A DNA stretch of 36,001 nucleotides from NCBI GenBank assembly GCA_934772445.1, contig CAKVMJ010000016.1, positions 1-36,001 on the forward strand, in the 5' to 3' direction. The notes beneath the pieces are model-generated. The model worked only from the letters and a program-made list of their open reading frames with translations. It ran no database searches and had not been told where the DNA came from. Numbering within the stretch: position 1 is the first letter of the stretch; each line of letters starts with the position of its first letter. This DNA is from an uncultured Clostridia bacterium. Lineage in GTDB: Bacteria > Bacillota > Clostridia > Christensenellales > UBA1242. Below, in pieces: positions 16,445-23,252 of the stretch. Made by a program: the position numbers and the translations under genes.

Positions 16445-17416
16445 ATGGAAAAGATTACTCATTATTTTGCAAGTGCTAATACAGGCACAGGTTTTAAAAA
16501 CCATTTTGAATATATAAATTCAAAACTAAAAAAATCATATTTATTCATTTTAAAAGGAGGTCCGGGAACAGGAAAAAGTACGCTTCTAAAAACAGTTGCA
16601 AACCACTTTATTGCACTAGGCGAAAGTGTGGAATTAATCCATTGTTCATCAGACCCAAATAGTTTAGATGGAATACATCTAATTGAAAGAAATATCGCAA
16701 TTGTTGATGGAACAGCACCTCATATCACCGAAACAACTTTACCAAATGTTTTGGAGGAAATTATAGATTTGGGAGTTTTTATTAAAGATGATGTTAAGGA
16801 AAATAAAAAGAAAATGTTAAAGAATTTAGAAATGAAAAAGAGGTGCTATATCATTGCAAATAATTATCTAAATTCGGCAAATAAAATCTTTCAAAATAAA
16901 TTAGTTTTAGAAAATTCAAGCAAAGAATTTAAACCAAAAATTAGTAAATTTATAAAAGATTTAAACTTAAAAAATCAACATACAAAAAGTGAAACTAGAT
17001 ATTTATTCTTAGGTTCATTCACAAGCGATGGCATTAAATTTTTACCTAATTCATATAAGGAAATTTATTTAGATTTACCTTATCTAAACGCAGATAAGTT
17101 TTTAAAAGAATTAATATCTAAATTAGAAAAGTTACACTATAATTTAATTGCATCACCTAACCTTTTTGACACAAAGTATATAGATAGTGTTATAATCCCA
17201 GCATTAAATTTAAAAATAACATCAAGTAATATATATAATTCAAAAGATAAGAATTTAGATTTAATGTTAAATAACCTTATCTTATTGTCAGGAAGTGAGA
17301 TAGAAAAGGCGATAGAATATCATAAACAAGTTGAGAAATATTATATTAAGAATATGGATTTTAAAGGAATAAACGAATTAACCAATAGGCTTATAAATAA
17401 AATACAAACTTTATAA
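16445..17416 (+). CDS. P-loop ATPase, PRK06851-like
   Basis: 323 residues. The start (ITHYFASANTGTGFKNHFEYI) and Walker A GGPGTGKST (38-46) followed by CSSDPNSLDG (67-76) and IAIVDGTAPH (84-93) match a Bacillota ATPase/nucleotide-kinase family known as PRK06851. Members usually have about 365 residues and two P-loop halves. Here the second half opens as expected (RYLFLGSFTSDGIKFL) but has no GxxGxGKS, so it appears shortened and non-catalytic. Gene order ATPase-dapG-asd, divergent from dpaAB, suggests a spore-related role. The ATG has no Shine-Dalgarno sequence and TAATAT lies eight bases upstream, so initiation may be leaderless. Biochemical function is unknown. Confidence 0.75.
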   Translation: MEKITHYFASANTGTGFKNHFEYINSKLKKSYLFILKGGPGTGKSTLLKTVANHFIALGESVELIHCSSDPNSLDGIHLIERNIAIVDGTAPHITETTLPNVLEEIIDLGVFIKDDVKENKKKMLKNLEMKKRCYIIANNYLNSANKIFQNKLVLENSSKEFKPKISKFIKDLNLKNQHTKSETRYLFLGSFTSDGIKFLPNSYKEIYLDLPYLNADKFLKELISKLEKLHYNLIASPNLFDTKYIDSVIIPALNLKITSSNIYNSKDKNLDLMLNNLILLSGSEIEKAIEYHKQVEKYYIKNMDFKGINELTNRLINKIQTL

Positions 17417-17436
17417 AGGCTGGTTAAAATTTACAA

Positions 17437-18627
17437 ATGATAGTTTTGAAATATGGTGGTTCTAGTTTGGCAACAAGCGAACATATAAAAAGAGTTGCTG
17501 AGCATTTAAAATATGTAAAAGAAAATATAGATAATAAGTTAGTTGTTGTGGTGAGCGCTATGGGAAAAACAACAAATAATTTAATAGGTTTAGCAAATGA
17601 AATTTCATCAAGACCAAACCCAAGAGAACTTGATGCATTATGTGCAAACGGAGAAAATATTAGTGCGAGTATGCTATCTATAGCACTAGGCGAAATTGGA
17701 GTTAAGGCTATATCGTTTAACGGAAACCAAGTACCAATTAAAACAAACGGAAGCTTTACAAAATCATATATTGAAAGCATTAATCCAAATAAGATTTTAA
17801 AGAAATTAGATAAGGGTTATATAGTTATCATAACTGGGTTTCAAGGAATAGATAAGAATGGAAATACCACCACTCTAGGTAGAGGCGGTTCGGATACAAC
17901 GGCGGTGGCTTTAGCGAGTGTGTTGAAATGTAAGTGTGAGATATATACAGATGTTGAACATATATTCACCTGCGACCCAAGAATAGTTAGCGATGCAAAA
18001 CCTATAAAGAAAATAGGATATGAAGAGATGATAGAACTAGCACTTGGTGGAGCAAAAGTGTTAGAGCCAAGAAGTGTTGAATTGGGTAAGAAATATGGCA
18101 TAGAAATTTACCTTGGTAAATCATTGGAATTAAATAAAGAGAAAGGAACAATAGTTATGGATAGAAGTTTAGAACACGAACATATTTCGGGGCTAACATT
18201 AAAAGAGAATATTGCTTCGGTGAGTATTTGTTTGGATAAAAGCAAATCTTCAGCAATTGAAAAAATATTAGAATTAAATAAACAACAACTTAATAATTTC
18301 GATATGCTCTCAATAAACACAAATGGTAATCTAAAATTTATTTCATTTTTGATTGATGAAAATAAAAGCGAAAGCCTTTTGAAAACATTGGAAGAGAAAA
18401 AACTATTAAAGAAAATAAGAAGTTTGGAAATAAACAATCTATCCAAAATAGTGATAGCAGGACTTGGACTTATAACCCACCCAAATCTTGCAAACGATGT
18501 TATTCAAACATTATCAAAATATAATATCTTTAATTTATCTATTAGCGAATTTGCTTTATCTATAACAGTTGAAAAAGCTAAGGGCTTGGAAATCTTAGAA
18601 AAGTTAAAAAATAGATTTGATTTATAA
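17437..18627 (+). CDS. dapG: Aspartokinase
   Basis: 396 residues. Phosphorylates aspartate in the first step toward lysine, diaminopimelate and dipicolinate. KYGGSS (5-10, the usual KFGGTS with Tyr), GRGGSDTTA (148-156) and TDVEHIFTCDPR (171-182) are the kinase signatures. The region from about residue 255 to the end fits two ACT domains for feedback control. The length and operon with asd resemble B. subtilis DapG (aspartokinase I, diaminopimelate-sensitive), but ligand specificity cannot be read, so the symbol is by context. It starts 20 bases after the ATPase stop. The only purine run (AAAGG) is about 17 bases from the ATG, so ribosome binding looks weak. Confidence 0.9.
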   Translation: MIVLKYGGSSLATSEHIKRVAEHLKYVKENIDNKLVVVVSAMGKTTNNLIGLANEISSRPNPRELDALCANGENISASMLSIALGEIGVKAISFNGNQVPIKTNGSFTKSYIESINPNKILKKLDKGYIVIITGFQGIDKNGNTTTLGRGGSDTTAVALASVLKCKCEIYTDVEHIFTCDPRIVSDAKPIKKIGYEEMIELALGGAKVLEPRSVELGKKYGIEIYLGKSLELNKEKGTIVMDRSLEHEHISGLTLKENIASVSICLDKSKSSAIEKILELNKQQLNNFDMLSINTNGNLKFISFLIDENKSESLLKTLEEKKLLKKIRSLEINNLSKIVIAGLGLITHPNLANDVIQTLSKYNIFNLSISEFALSITVEKAKGLEILEKLKNRFDL

Positions 18628-18638
18628 AAGGAAAAAAT

Positions 18639-19637
18639 ATGAAAAAATATAATATTGCAGTTTGCGGTGCAACAGGACTTGTTGGAAGAAAAATGCTAGA
18701 GGTTTTAGATGAAAGAAAAATTCCTATTAATAATTTATACCTATTTGCTTCCGAAAAAAGCAATGGCAAGATTTTAACATTTAATAATAAAGAATATAGA
18801 GTTAAAACTCTATCTAAAGAGAATATTGAAAATAAAAAAATAGACTTTGCCCTATTTAGTGCTGGAGGAAAAATATCTAAAGAGTTTGCACCAATTTTTA
18901 AAGAATTAGGATGTGTGGTTATAGATAATAGTAGTGCATTTAGAATGGAAAAAGATGTTCCATTAATTGTTCCAGAAGTAAACTTTATAGATATAAAAAA
19001 AGAAGATAAAATAATATCTAATCCAAATTGCAGTACTATCCAATGTGTTCTTCCTTTAAAACCTTTAAACGATTTATTCAAATTAAAAAGCATTAATTAT
19101 GTAACTTTCCAAGCTGTAAGCGGAAGCGGTAAAAAAGGTATTGAAGATTTAAAAAACTCACTAGAAGGCAAACCTAATTCATTTTACCCACACCCTATAG
19201 CAAATAATTGTTTGCCTCATATTGGAGCTTTCCTAGAAAATGGTTTTACAGAAGAAGAAATGAAGATGGTAAACGAAACTAATAAGATTTTAAATCTAAA
19301 TAATATCCCTATTTCAGCCACTTGCGTAAGAGTACCAGTTTTGAATAGCCATACAGTTTCAATTAGTGCTGAATTTGAAAAGGAAATAGAGTTAAAAGAA
19401 GTTAGAGAGGCTTTAAAGGCATTTAAAGGAATAGAACTAGTTGATGAACCATTAAATAATATTTACCCGCTAGCAACCCTATCAAACGGCAAAGATGAAG
19501 TGCTTATTGGAAGAATTAGAAAAGATTTATTTAATCCGAATGTGTTGCACTTCATATCTGTGGCAGACAATATAAGAAAAGGTGCAGCCACAAACGCAGT
19601 TCAAATACTAGAAGAGATTATTAAAGAAAAAAATTAA
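18639..19637 (+). CDS. asd: Aspartate-semialdehyde dehydrogenase
   Basis: 332 residues. Reduces aspartyl phosphate, made by the preceding kinase, to aspartate semialdehyde, the substrate of DapA on the opposite strand. It has the NADP-binding GATGLVG (10-16), catalytic Cys131 in SNPNCSTIQ (127-135), SGSGKKG (161-167) and catalytic His238 in RVPVLNSHTV. It lies 11 bases after dapG with AAAGGA as ribosome site, so the two are co-transcribed. Together with dapG, dapA, dpaA and dpaB it gives every step from aspartate to dipicolinate within 5.5 kb. Confidence 0.95.
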   Translation: MKKYNIAVCGATGLVGRKMLEVLDERKIPINNLYLFASEKSNGKILTFNNKEYRVKTLSKENIENKKIDFALFSAGGKISKEFAPIFKELGCVVIDNSSAFRMEKDVPLIVPEVNFIDIKKEDKIISNPNCSTIQCVLPLKPLNDLFKLKSINYVTFQAVSGSGKKGIEDLKNSLEGKPNSFYPHPIANNCLPHIGAFLENGFTEEEMKMVNETNKILNLNNIPISATCVRVPVLNSHTVSISAEFEKEIELKEVREALKAFKGIELVDEPLNNIYPLATLSNGKDEVLIGRIRKDLFNPNVLHFISVADNIRKGAATNAVQILEEIIKEKN

Positions 19638-19904
19638 AAAATTTTTAAGAACTTAAATAAATTTTTAGTATGTTTTTTAATAAATTTTAAATAAATCTTT
19701 ATTCTTAGTAAATTACAAATAAAAAATTAAATTGTTTTTTAATAAATTTAACATAAAAATTAAAAAATTTCAACCTTAAAAACTTTAATATTACCATTAA
19801 AATTTAAAATTTTTCATCTTTTTTAATTTATTATAAAGTTTTTATTATTTCTTTTAAATCTAAATAAAATTAATTTTTTCTTATTTTTAATCATAAGAAG
19901 AAAA
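19638..19904. other. Extremely AT-rich intergenic stretch
   Basis: By hand count only about 25 of 263 bases are G or C, near 10%. It is made of alternating A-runs and T-runs with repeated AATTTTTAA-like words. No open frame or RNA gene is visible. Such phased A/T tracts are often bent and may act as an insulator or nucleoid-protein site; no clear terminator for asd was found in it. Confidence 0.6.
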
Positions 19905-19934
19905 CAAAAAAGCCTTTATATTTAAAGGCTTTTC
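19905..19934 (-). terminator. Terminator of the DUF1538/PII operon
   Basis: AAAAGCCTTTA pairs with TAAAGGCTTTT around a short loop, with T-runs on both strands. It lies directly after the stop of the PII-like gene and could also stop readthrough from asd. Confidence 0.85.
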
Positions 19935-19957
19935 TAAATTATTTATTAAATTTTTAA

Positions 19958-20479
19958 TTATTTTTCTTTTTTCTCTGCTTTAGGAGGTTTTATTGAAGTT
20001 TTTTCAGCCTTCTTAACTGGTTCTTTAGCTGGTTTTTCCTCTGCTGGTTTAGAAACTTCTTTTTCTTCTTTTGTTTCTTTTGCTTGTTCTTTCTTTTGTT
20101 TTCTCTCCTCGGCTTTCTTTTTATGTTCTTCAAAAACTCCAAGCAAATGTTTTTTCCTTATATTTCTTAAACCAATTGCGTTTGTAACTGGCAAGCTAAA
20201 GCAAATTCCATTACCTTCTTGTTGTAATGAAGAGGTACTATCGCAAATATGTTGCATAACCTTTTTTCTATCCTCACTACTAACAATAATTAAAACAATA
20301 TCCTTTTCTGGTTCAATAGAAACGCCCATAAACGAATCTTTTTCGCCATTATGATTTGTACCTCTAGCAAATACAATTGTACCGCCTGTAGCCCCTGCTT
20401 CTCTTGAAGCATTAACAACATAATCTGAATAACCTCTATTAACGATTGAAACAATCATCTCATAATTAGTTTTTAGCAT
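19958..20479 (-). CDS. PII-like protein with charged C-terminal tail
   Basis: 173 residues. Residues 1 to about 110 have the beta-alpha-beta ferredoxin-like pattern of the PII signalling superfamily (MIVSIVNRGYSDYVVNASREAGATGGTI is the characteristic first strand, helix and pre-T-loop glycine region; ICFSLPVTNAIGL near the end). The remaining 60 residues are Lys/Glu/Pro/Ala-rich low complexity, absent from ordinary PII proteins and probably disordered. The start overlaps the stop of the neighbouring PII-like gene by seven bases (ATGCTAA), and its GGAGGT ribosome site lies inside that gene. The pairing with a DUF1538 membrane protein suggests it senses a small ligand and gates that protein; the ligand is unknown. 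Confidence 0.82.
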   Translation of the reverse strand: MLKTNYEMIVSIVNRGYSDYVVNASREAGATGGTIVFARGTNHNGEKDSFMGVSIEPEKDIVLIIVSSEDRKKVMQHICDSTSSLQQEGNGICFSLPVTNAIGLRNIRKKHLLGVFEEHKKKAEERKQKKEQAKETKEEKEVSKPAEEKPAKEPVKKAEKTSIKPPKAEKKEK

Positions 20480-20823
20480 TTCTTACCTCCTAATTTTTTA
20501 GCCATTTCCATAACCACACTTGTGGCGCTAGATAAAGGCAATGTGAAAGCAATTCCGTTTGCTTCTTTATCGAATTGCATTTCCTTATTTAAAACGCTTA
20601 AAGTATTTTTTATTTCATCTGTTTTTATTAAACCAAAAATAACTTCTCTTGATTCCATTCCAAAACCAAACATTTCCATAACTTGCGTTGATGCCGTACC
20701 TTCCGCCATACAAACTAGATGAAAATCTGAAGAATTTGCTTTCAAAATTTCAACTGCTTGGTCGGAAGAGTTTCTTTTAACAATAACGCCAATAATCTCG
20801 AACGGTGCTTTTATTTTTTTCAT
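20473..20823 (-). CDS. PII-like protein
   Basis: 116 residues from the ATG at 20823; an in-frame TTG at 20829 is rejected because AGGGGG is correctly spaced for the ATG. It is a second, distinct PII-superfamily protein (FEIIGVIVKRNSSDQAVEIL first strand and helix; AEGTAST glycine segment; MESREVIFGLIK strand; FTLPLSSATSV C-terminal strand). It lacks the GlnB T-loop uridylylation Tyr context, so it is not a standard nitrogen regulator. It lies 14 bases after the DUF1538 gene and overlaps the next PII-like gene, so all are co-translated. Two different PII subunits could form homo- or heterotrimers on the transporter-like partner. Confidence 0.8.
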   Translation of the reverse strand: MKKIKAPFEIIGVIVKRNSSDQAVEILKANSSDFHLVCMAEGTASTQVMEMFGFGMESREVIFGLIKTDEIKNTLSVLNKEMQFDKEANGIAFTLPLSSATSVVMEMAKKLGGKKC

Positions 20824-20837
20824 TACCAAACCCCCTT

Positions 20838-22307
20838 TTAATATTCAAAATCCACAATTTCAATTGCAGTTTTCTTAACTTTCTTATTCGCATTTGCTTT
20901 TTCAAGCTTCTTAACCTTAATTGTATAGAACAATCCAAGCAATTGTAATGCAAGAATTGGCATACAAGCAATGAGTGCCACTGTTCCGAATGCACTTCCT
21001 TCCGCCATCACTCCGCTTAAGAATGGCAATATAAATGAAACCGCCATCGCACCTGTTGCAGTACCGCCCGCATCAAATGCTATTCCAGAAAATACTGGAG
21101 GATTTATAAAGCTCAAACCTACTGCAATAACATATAATGGAATTAATAATGCAAGAATTGGTATATTAAATAACGCTTTTAATGTTGCCAAGAACACTGC
21201 CAACGAAACTCCCAAACTAATCGCTATCAAGATGGTTCTTTGTTTCAACTTACCACCCGTAATCTCTTCAACTTGTTTTTTCAAGACATGAACCGCTGGT
21301 TCAGCTGAAATTACAAAGTAGCCAAGCAAGAAACTTAGAGGATACAATATCCAAGAGTAATCACTAGCAATAAGTTCTCCGCCTATCTTATATGCTAAAG
21401 GCAAATAACCAGATGTTACACCTGTTAGGAACAATGCTATTCCTATATATGTCATAAACAAACCAATACAAATTTTAACTATCTTACTTTTAGGTAATTT
21501 CAACATCGTGAATTGGAATATAAAGAATATAACCACGATTGGCAACAATATTAATAAAACTTCTAGCAAGTTGTTAAGCAAAGTTGGACCTATCTCGCTA
21601 ACTCCATAAACGCTTGCGTGAGGTATGAAATCGCTTGGCATAAATAATCCAACAATCATAACTGCAAGGATTGGACCTGCCGAACTCAATGCTATCAATC
21701 CAAAAGAATCATCTTCCGCTTGCTTACTTGCTCTTATCGTGGCAAGTCCTAAACCAAACGCAATTAAGAATGGTACGGATATAGGACCTGTGGTAACGCT
21801 ACCCGAATCAAAGCACAATGGCAAGAAATTTTTTGGTACAAAGAATGCTAGAATAAATACTAAGCCATAACTAATTGCAAGCAATATATTAAGCTTTATA
21901 GAGAAAACTATTCTCAAAACTGCTAGCAATAGAAATATACCAACTCCTAGCGAAACAACACAATTAAATAACCATTTATTAATTCCGCTTTGCCCTGCCA
22001 AAACCGATAGGTCTGGTTCTGCAAATGTGATTATAAATCCAATAAGTAATCCACATATTAGCATTAATTTTAATTTTTTTGAACCAGCAAGTCCGCTACC
22101 AATACTCGAGCCCATCGGAATCATTGATGCATCAGCACCAATATTAAATAGTGCCATACCTATAATCAACAACACAGAGGAAACCGAAAACGATATAAAC
22201 ATACTCTTATCAATTGGCGTAACTGTTATTGTTAATAAAGTTACAATCATAAATATAGGCATTATTGAAAAGAATGCCTCTTTTATTTTAACTAAAAAGT
22301 CTTTCAC
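20838..22307 (-). CDS. DUF1538 polytopic membrane protein
   Basis: 489 residues with about a dozen hydrophobic segments. It is internally duplicated: AEPDL (96-100) recurs as AEPAV (335-339), FDSGSVTTG (166-174) as FDAGGTATG (411-419), and FGLIAL (202-207) as FGTVAL (440-445). This inverted or tandem two-repeat design and the Gly/Ser-rich re-entrant-like motifs are typical of secondary transporters or channels, and the family is known as DUF1538. It starts with GTG at 22307, overlapping the SDR stop by four bases (GTGA), with GGAGGAG upstream. Two PII-like genes follow, so it is probably a PII-controlled transporter of unknown substrate. The family call is good; transport is inferred. Confidence 0.82.
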   Translation of the reverse strand: MKDFLVKIKEAFFSIMPIFMIVTLLTITVTPIDKSMFISFSVSSVLLIIGMALFNIGADASMIPMGSSIGSGLAGSKKLKLMLICGLLIGFIITFAEPDLSVLAGQSGINKWLFNCVVSLGVGIFLLLAVLRIVFSIKLNILLAISYGLVFILAFFVPKNFLPLCFDSGSVTTGPISVPFLIAFGLGLATIRASKQAEDDSFGLIALSSAGPILAVMIVGLFMPSDFIPHASVYGVSEIGPTLLNNLLEVLLILLPIVVIFFIFQFTMLKLPKSKIVKICIGLFMTYIGIALFLTGVTSGYLPLAYKIGGELIASDYSWILYPLSFLLGYFVISAEPAVHVLKKQVEEITGGKLKQRTILIAISLGVSLAVFLATLKALFNIPILALLIPLYVIAVGLSFINPPVFSGIAFDAGGTATGAMAVSFILPFLSGVMAEGSAFGTVALIACMPILALQLLGLFYTIKVKKLEKANANKKVKKTAIEIVDFEY

Positions 22308-23131
22308 TTTTCTCCTCCTTCTTTAAATACATCTTCAAACAATTTAATTTTAGATTTCCTCAGGACTCCCCCGCAAATATTTCCCGCACTCTTAGGGTAA
22401 AGCTTATATAGAAAGTTCATAATTTTGGCATCTGTACCAATCACTACTCGTTTCTTTTTTCTTATAATACTTCGAACAATTTTCTTTGCCATTTTTTCAG
22501 CACTCATTGAAAACTTATATACAATGCTTTTCTCAACATCTTTATCTTGGTTTCTAAAAATATTCGTTCTTGTAAACCCAGGGCATACCAATCCAATATA
22601 AATCTCTTTTTTATATTCGCTAGCCAATGCTTCTGTAAAATTCTTTAAAGCCGACTTACTAGCCGTATAATAACTAATCCCCGGTAAGGCACACAAACTT
22701 GCAGAACTTGAAACATTTACAATTGCTGGCGTTTTAGATTTTTTAATTAAAGGCAACATTGTTTTTATTCCATAAACCGCAGAATAAAAATTTGTTTTTA
22801 TAACTTCATCTAATAATTCTATCGAATAATTTTCAAATCTATCAAATTTAGGCAACATTCCTGCACAATTAATCAAAATATCCACATTCTTATTTTCTAA
22901 ATTATCTACAAATTCTTTCCAATTTTCTATATTTGAAATATCAAATAGGCAATATGAAAAAGATTGTGATTTTTCATTTAATGAAATTTTTAAGTCTATC
23001 ATTCTTTGTTCGTTTCTTCCAATTCCAATCACAAAACAATTATACTTTTCTATTAATATCTTGGTTATCTCTTTTCCAATACCGCTAGATGCACCAGTTA
23101 AAACAACCCTTTTATTTTCAATCCATTTCAT
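22304..23131 (-). CDS. SDR-family oxidoreductase, first gene of DUF1538 operon
   Basis: 275 residues. It has TGASSGIG (12-19), NCAG (88-91), Ser142, and Tyr155/Lys159 in YTASK, followed by CPGFTRTN. A basic region RKKKR (about 234-238) and a hydrophobic C-terminal stretch resemble membrane-associated SDRs that act on lipids or long-chain substrates (DltE/YqjQ type). Its stop overlaps the DUF1538 start by four bases. No Shine-Dalgarno sequence is visible, and the promoter -10 box is only 20 bases upstream, leaving a leader of about a dozen bases. Whether its substrate is tied to the DUF1538 partner is unknown. It differs clearly from the SDR at 3589-4368. Confidence 0.85.
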   Translation of the reverse strand: MKWIENKRVVLTGASSGIGKEITKILIEKYNCFVIGIGRNEQRMIDLKISLNEKSQSFSYCLFDISNIENWKEFVDNLENKNVDILINCAGMLPKFDRFENYSIELLDEVIKTNFYSAVYGIKTMLPLIKKSKTPAIVNVSSSASLCALPGISYYTASKSALKNFTEALASEYKKEIYIGLVCPGFTRTNIFRNQDKDVEKSIVYKFSMSAEKMAKKIVRSIIRKKKRVVIGTDAKIMNFLYKLYPKSAGNICGGVLRKSKIKLFEDVFKEGGEK

Positions 23132-23151
23132 TCTAATATTATTCCATACAT

Positions 23152-23180
23152 ATAATACTAAAATAAATATAAATTCACAA
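23152..23180 (-). promoter_or_regulatory. Promoter of the SDR-DUF1538-PII operon
   Basis: On the minus strand TTGTGA (23175-23180), a 17-base spacer, and TATTAT (23152-23157). Confidence 0.6.
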
Positions 23181-23211
23181 ATAAATTAAAAATAAAATTT
23201 ATAATTTTAAA

Positions 23212-23248
23212 AAAAATTGGCAAACTGGAAATTCCAATTCACCAATTT
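23212..23248 (-). terminator. Terminator of the Ca2+ ATPase gene
   Basis: On the minus strand AAATTGG pairs with CCAATTT and an inner GGAA pairs with TTCC, followed by eight Ts, a few bases after the stop codon. Confidence 0.75.
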
Positions 23249-23252
23249 AAGT

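Noticed and set aside
18578..19093. 171-codon minus-strand frame opposite dapG/asd
   Set aside because: It is antisense to the conserved asd coding sequence, with no ribosome site or known domain.
20777..20995. 72-codon minus-strand frame overlapping DUF1538 and PII-like gene starts
   Set aside because: It is out of frame with both well-supported genes and lacks its own ribosome site.
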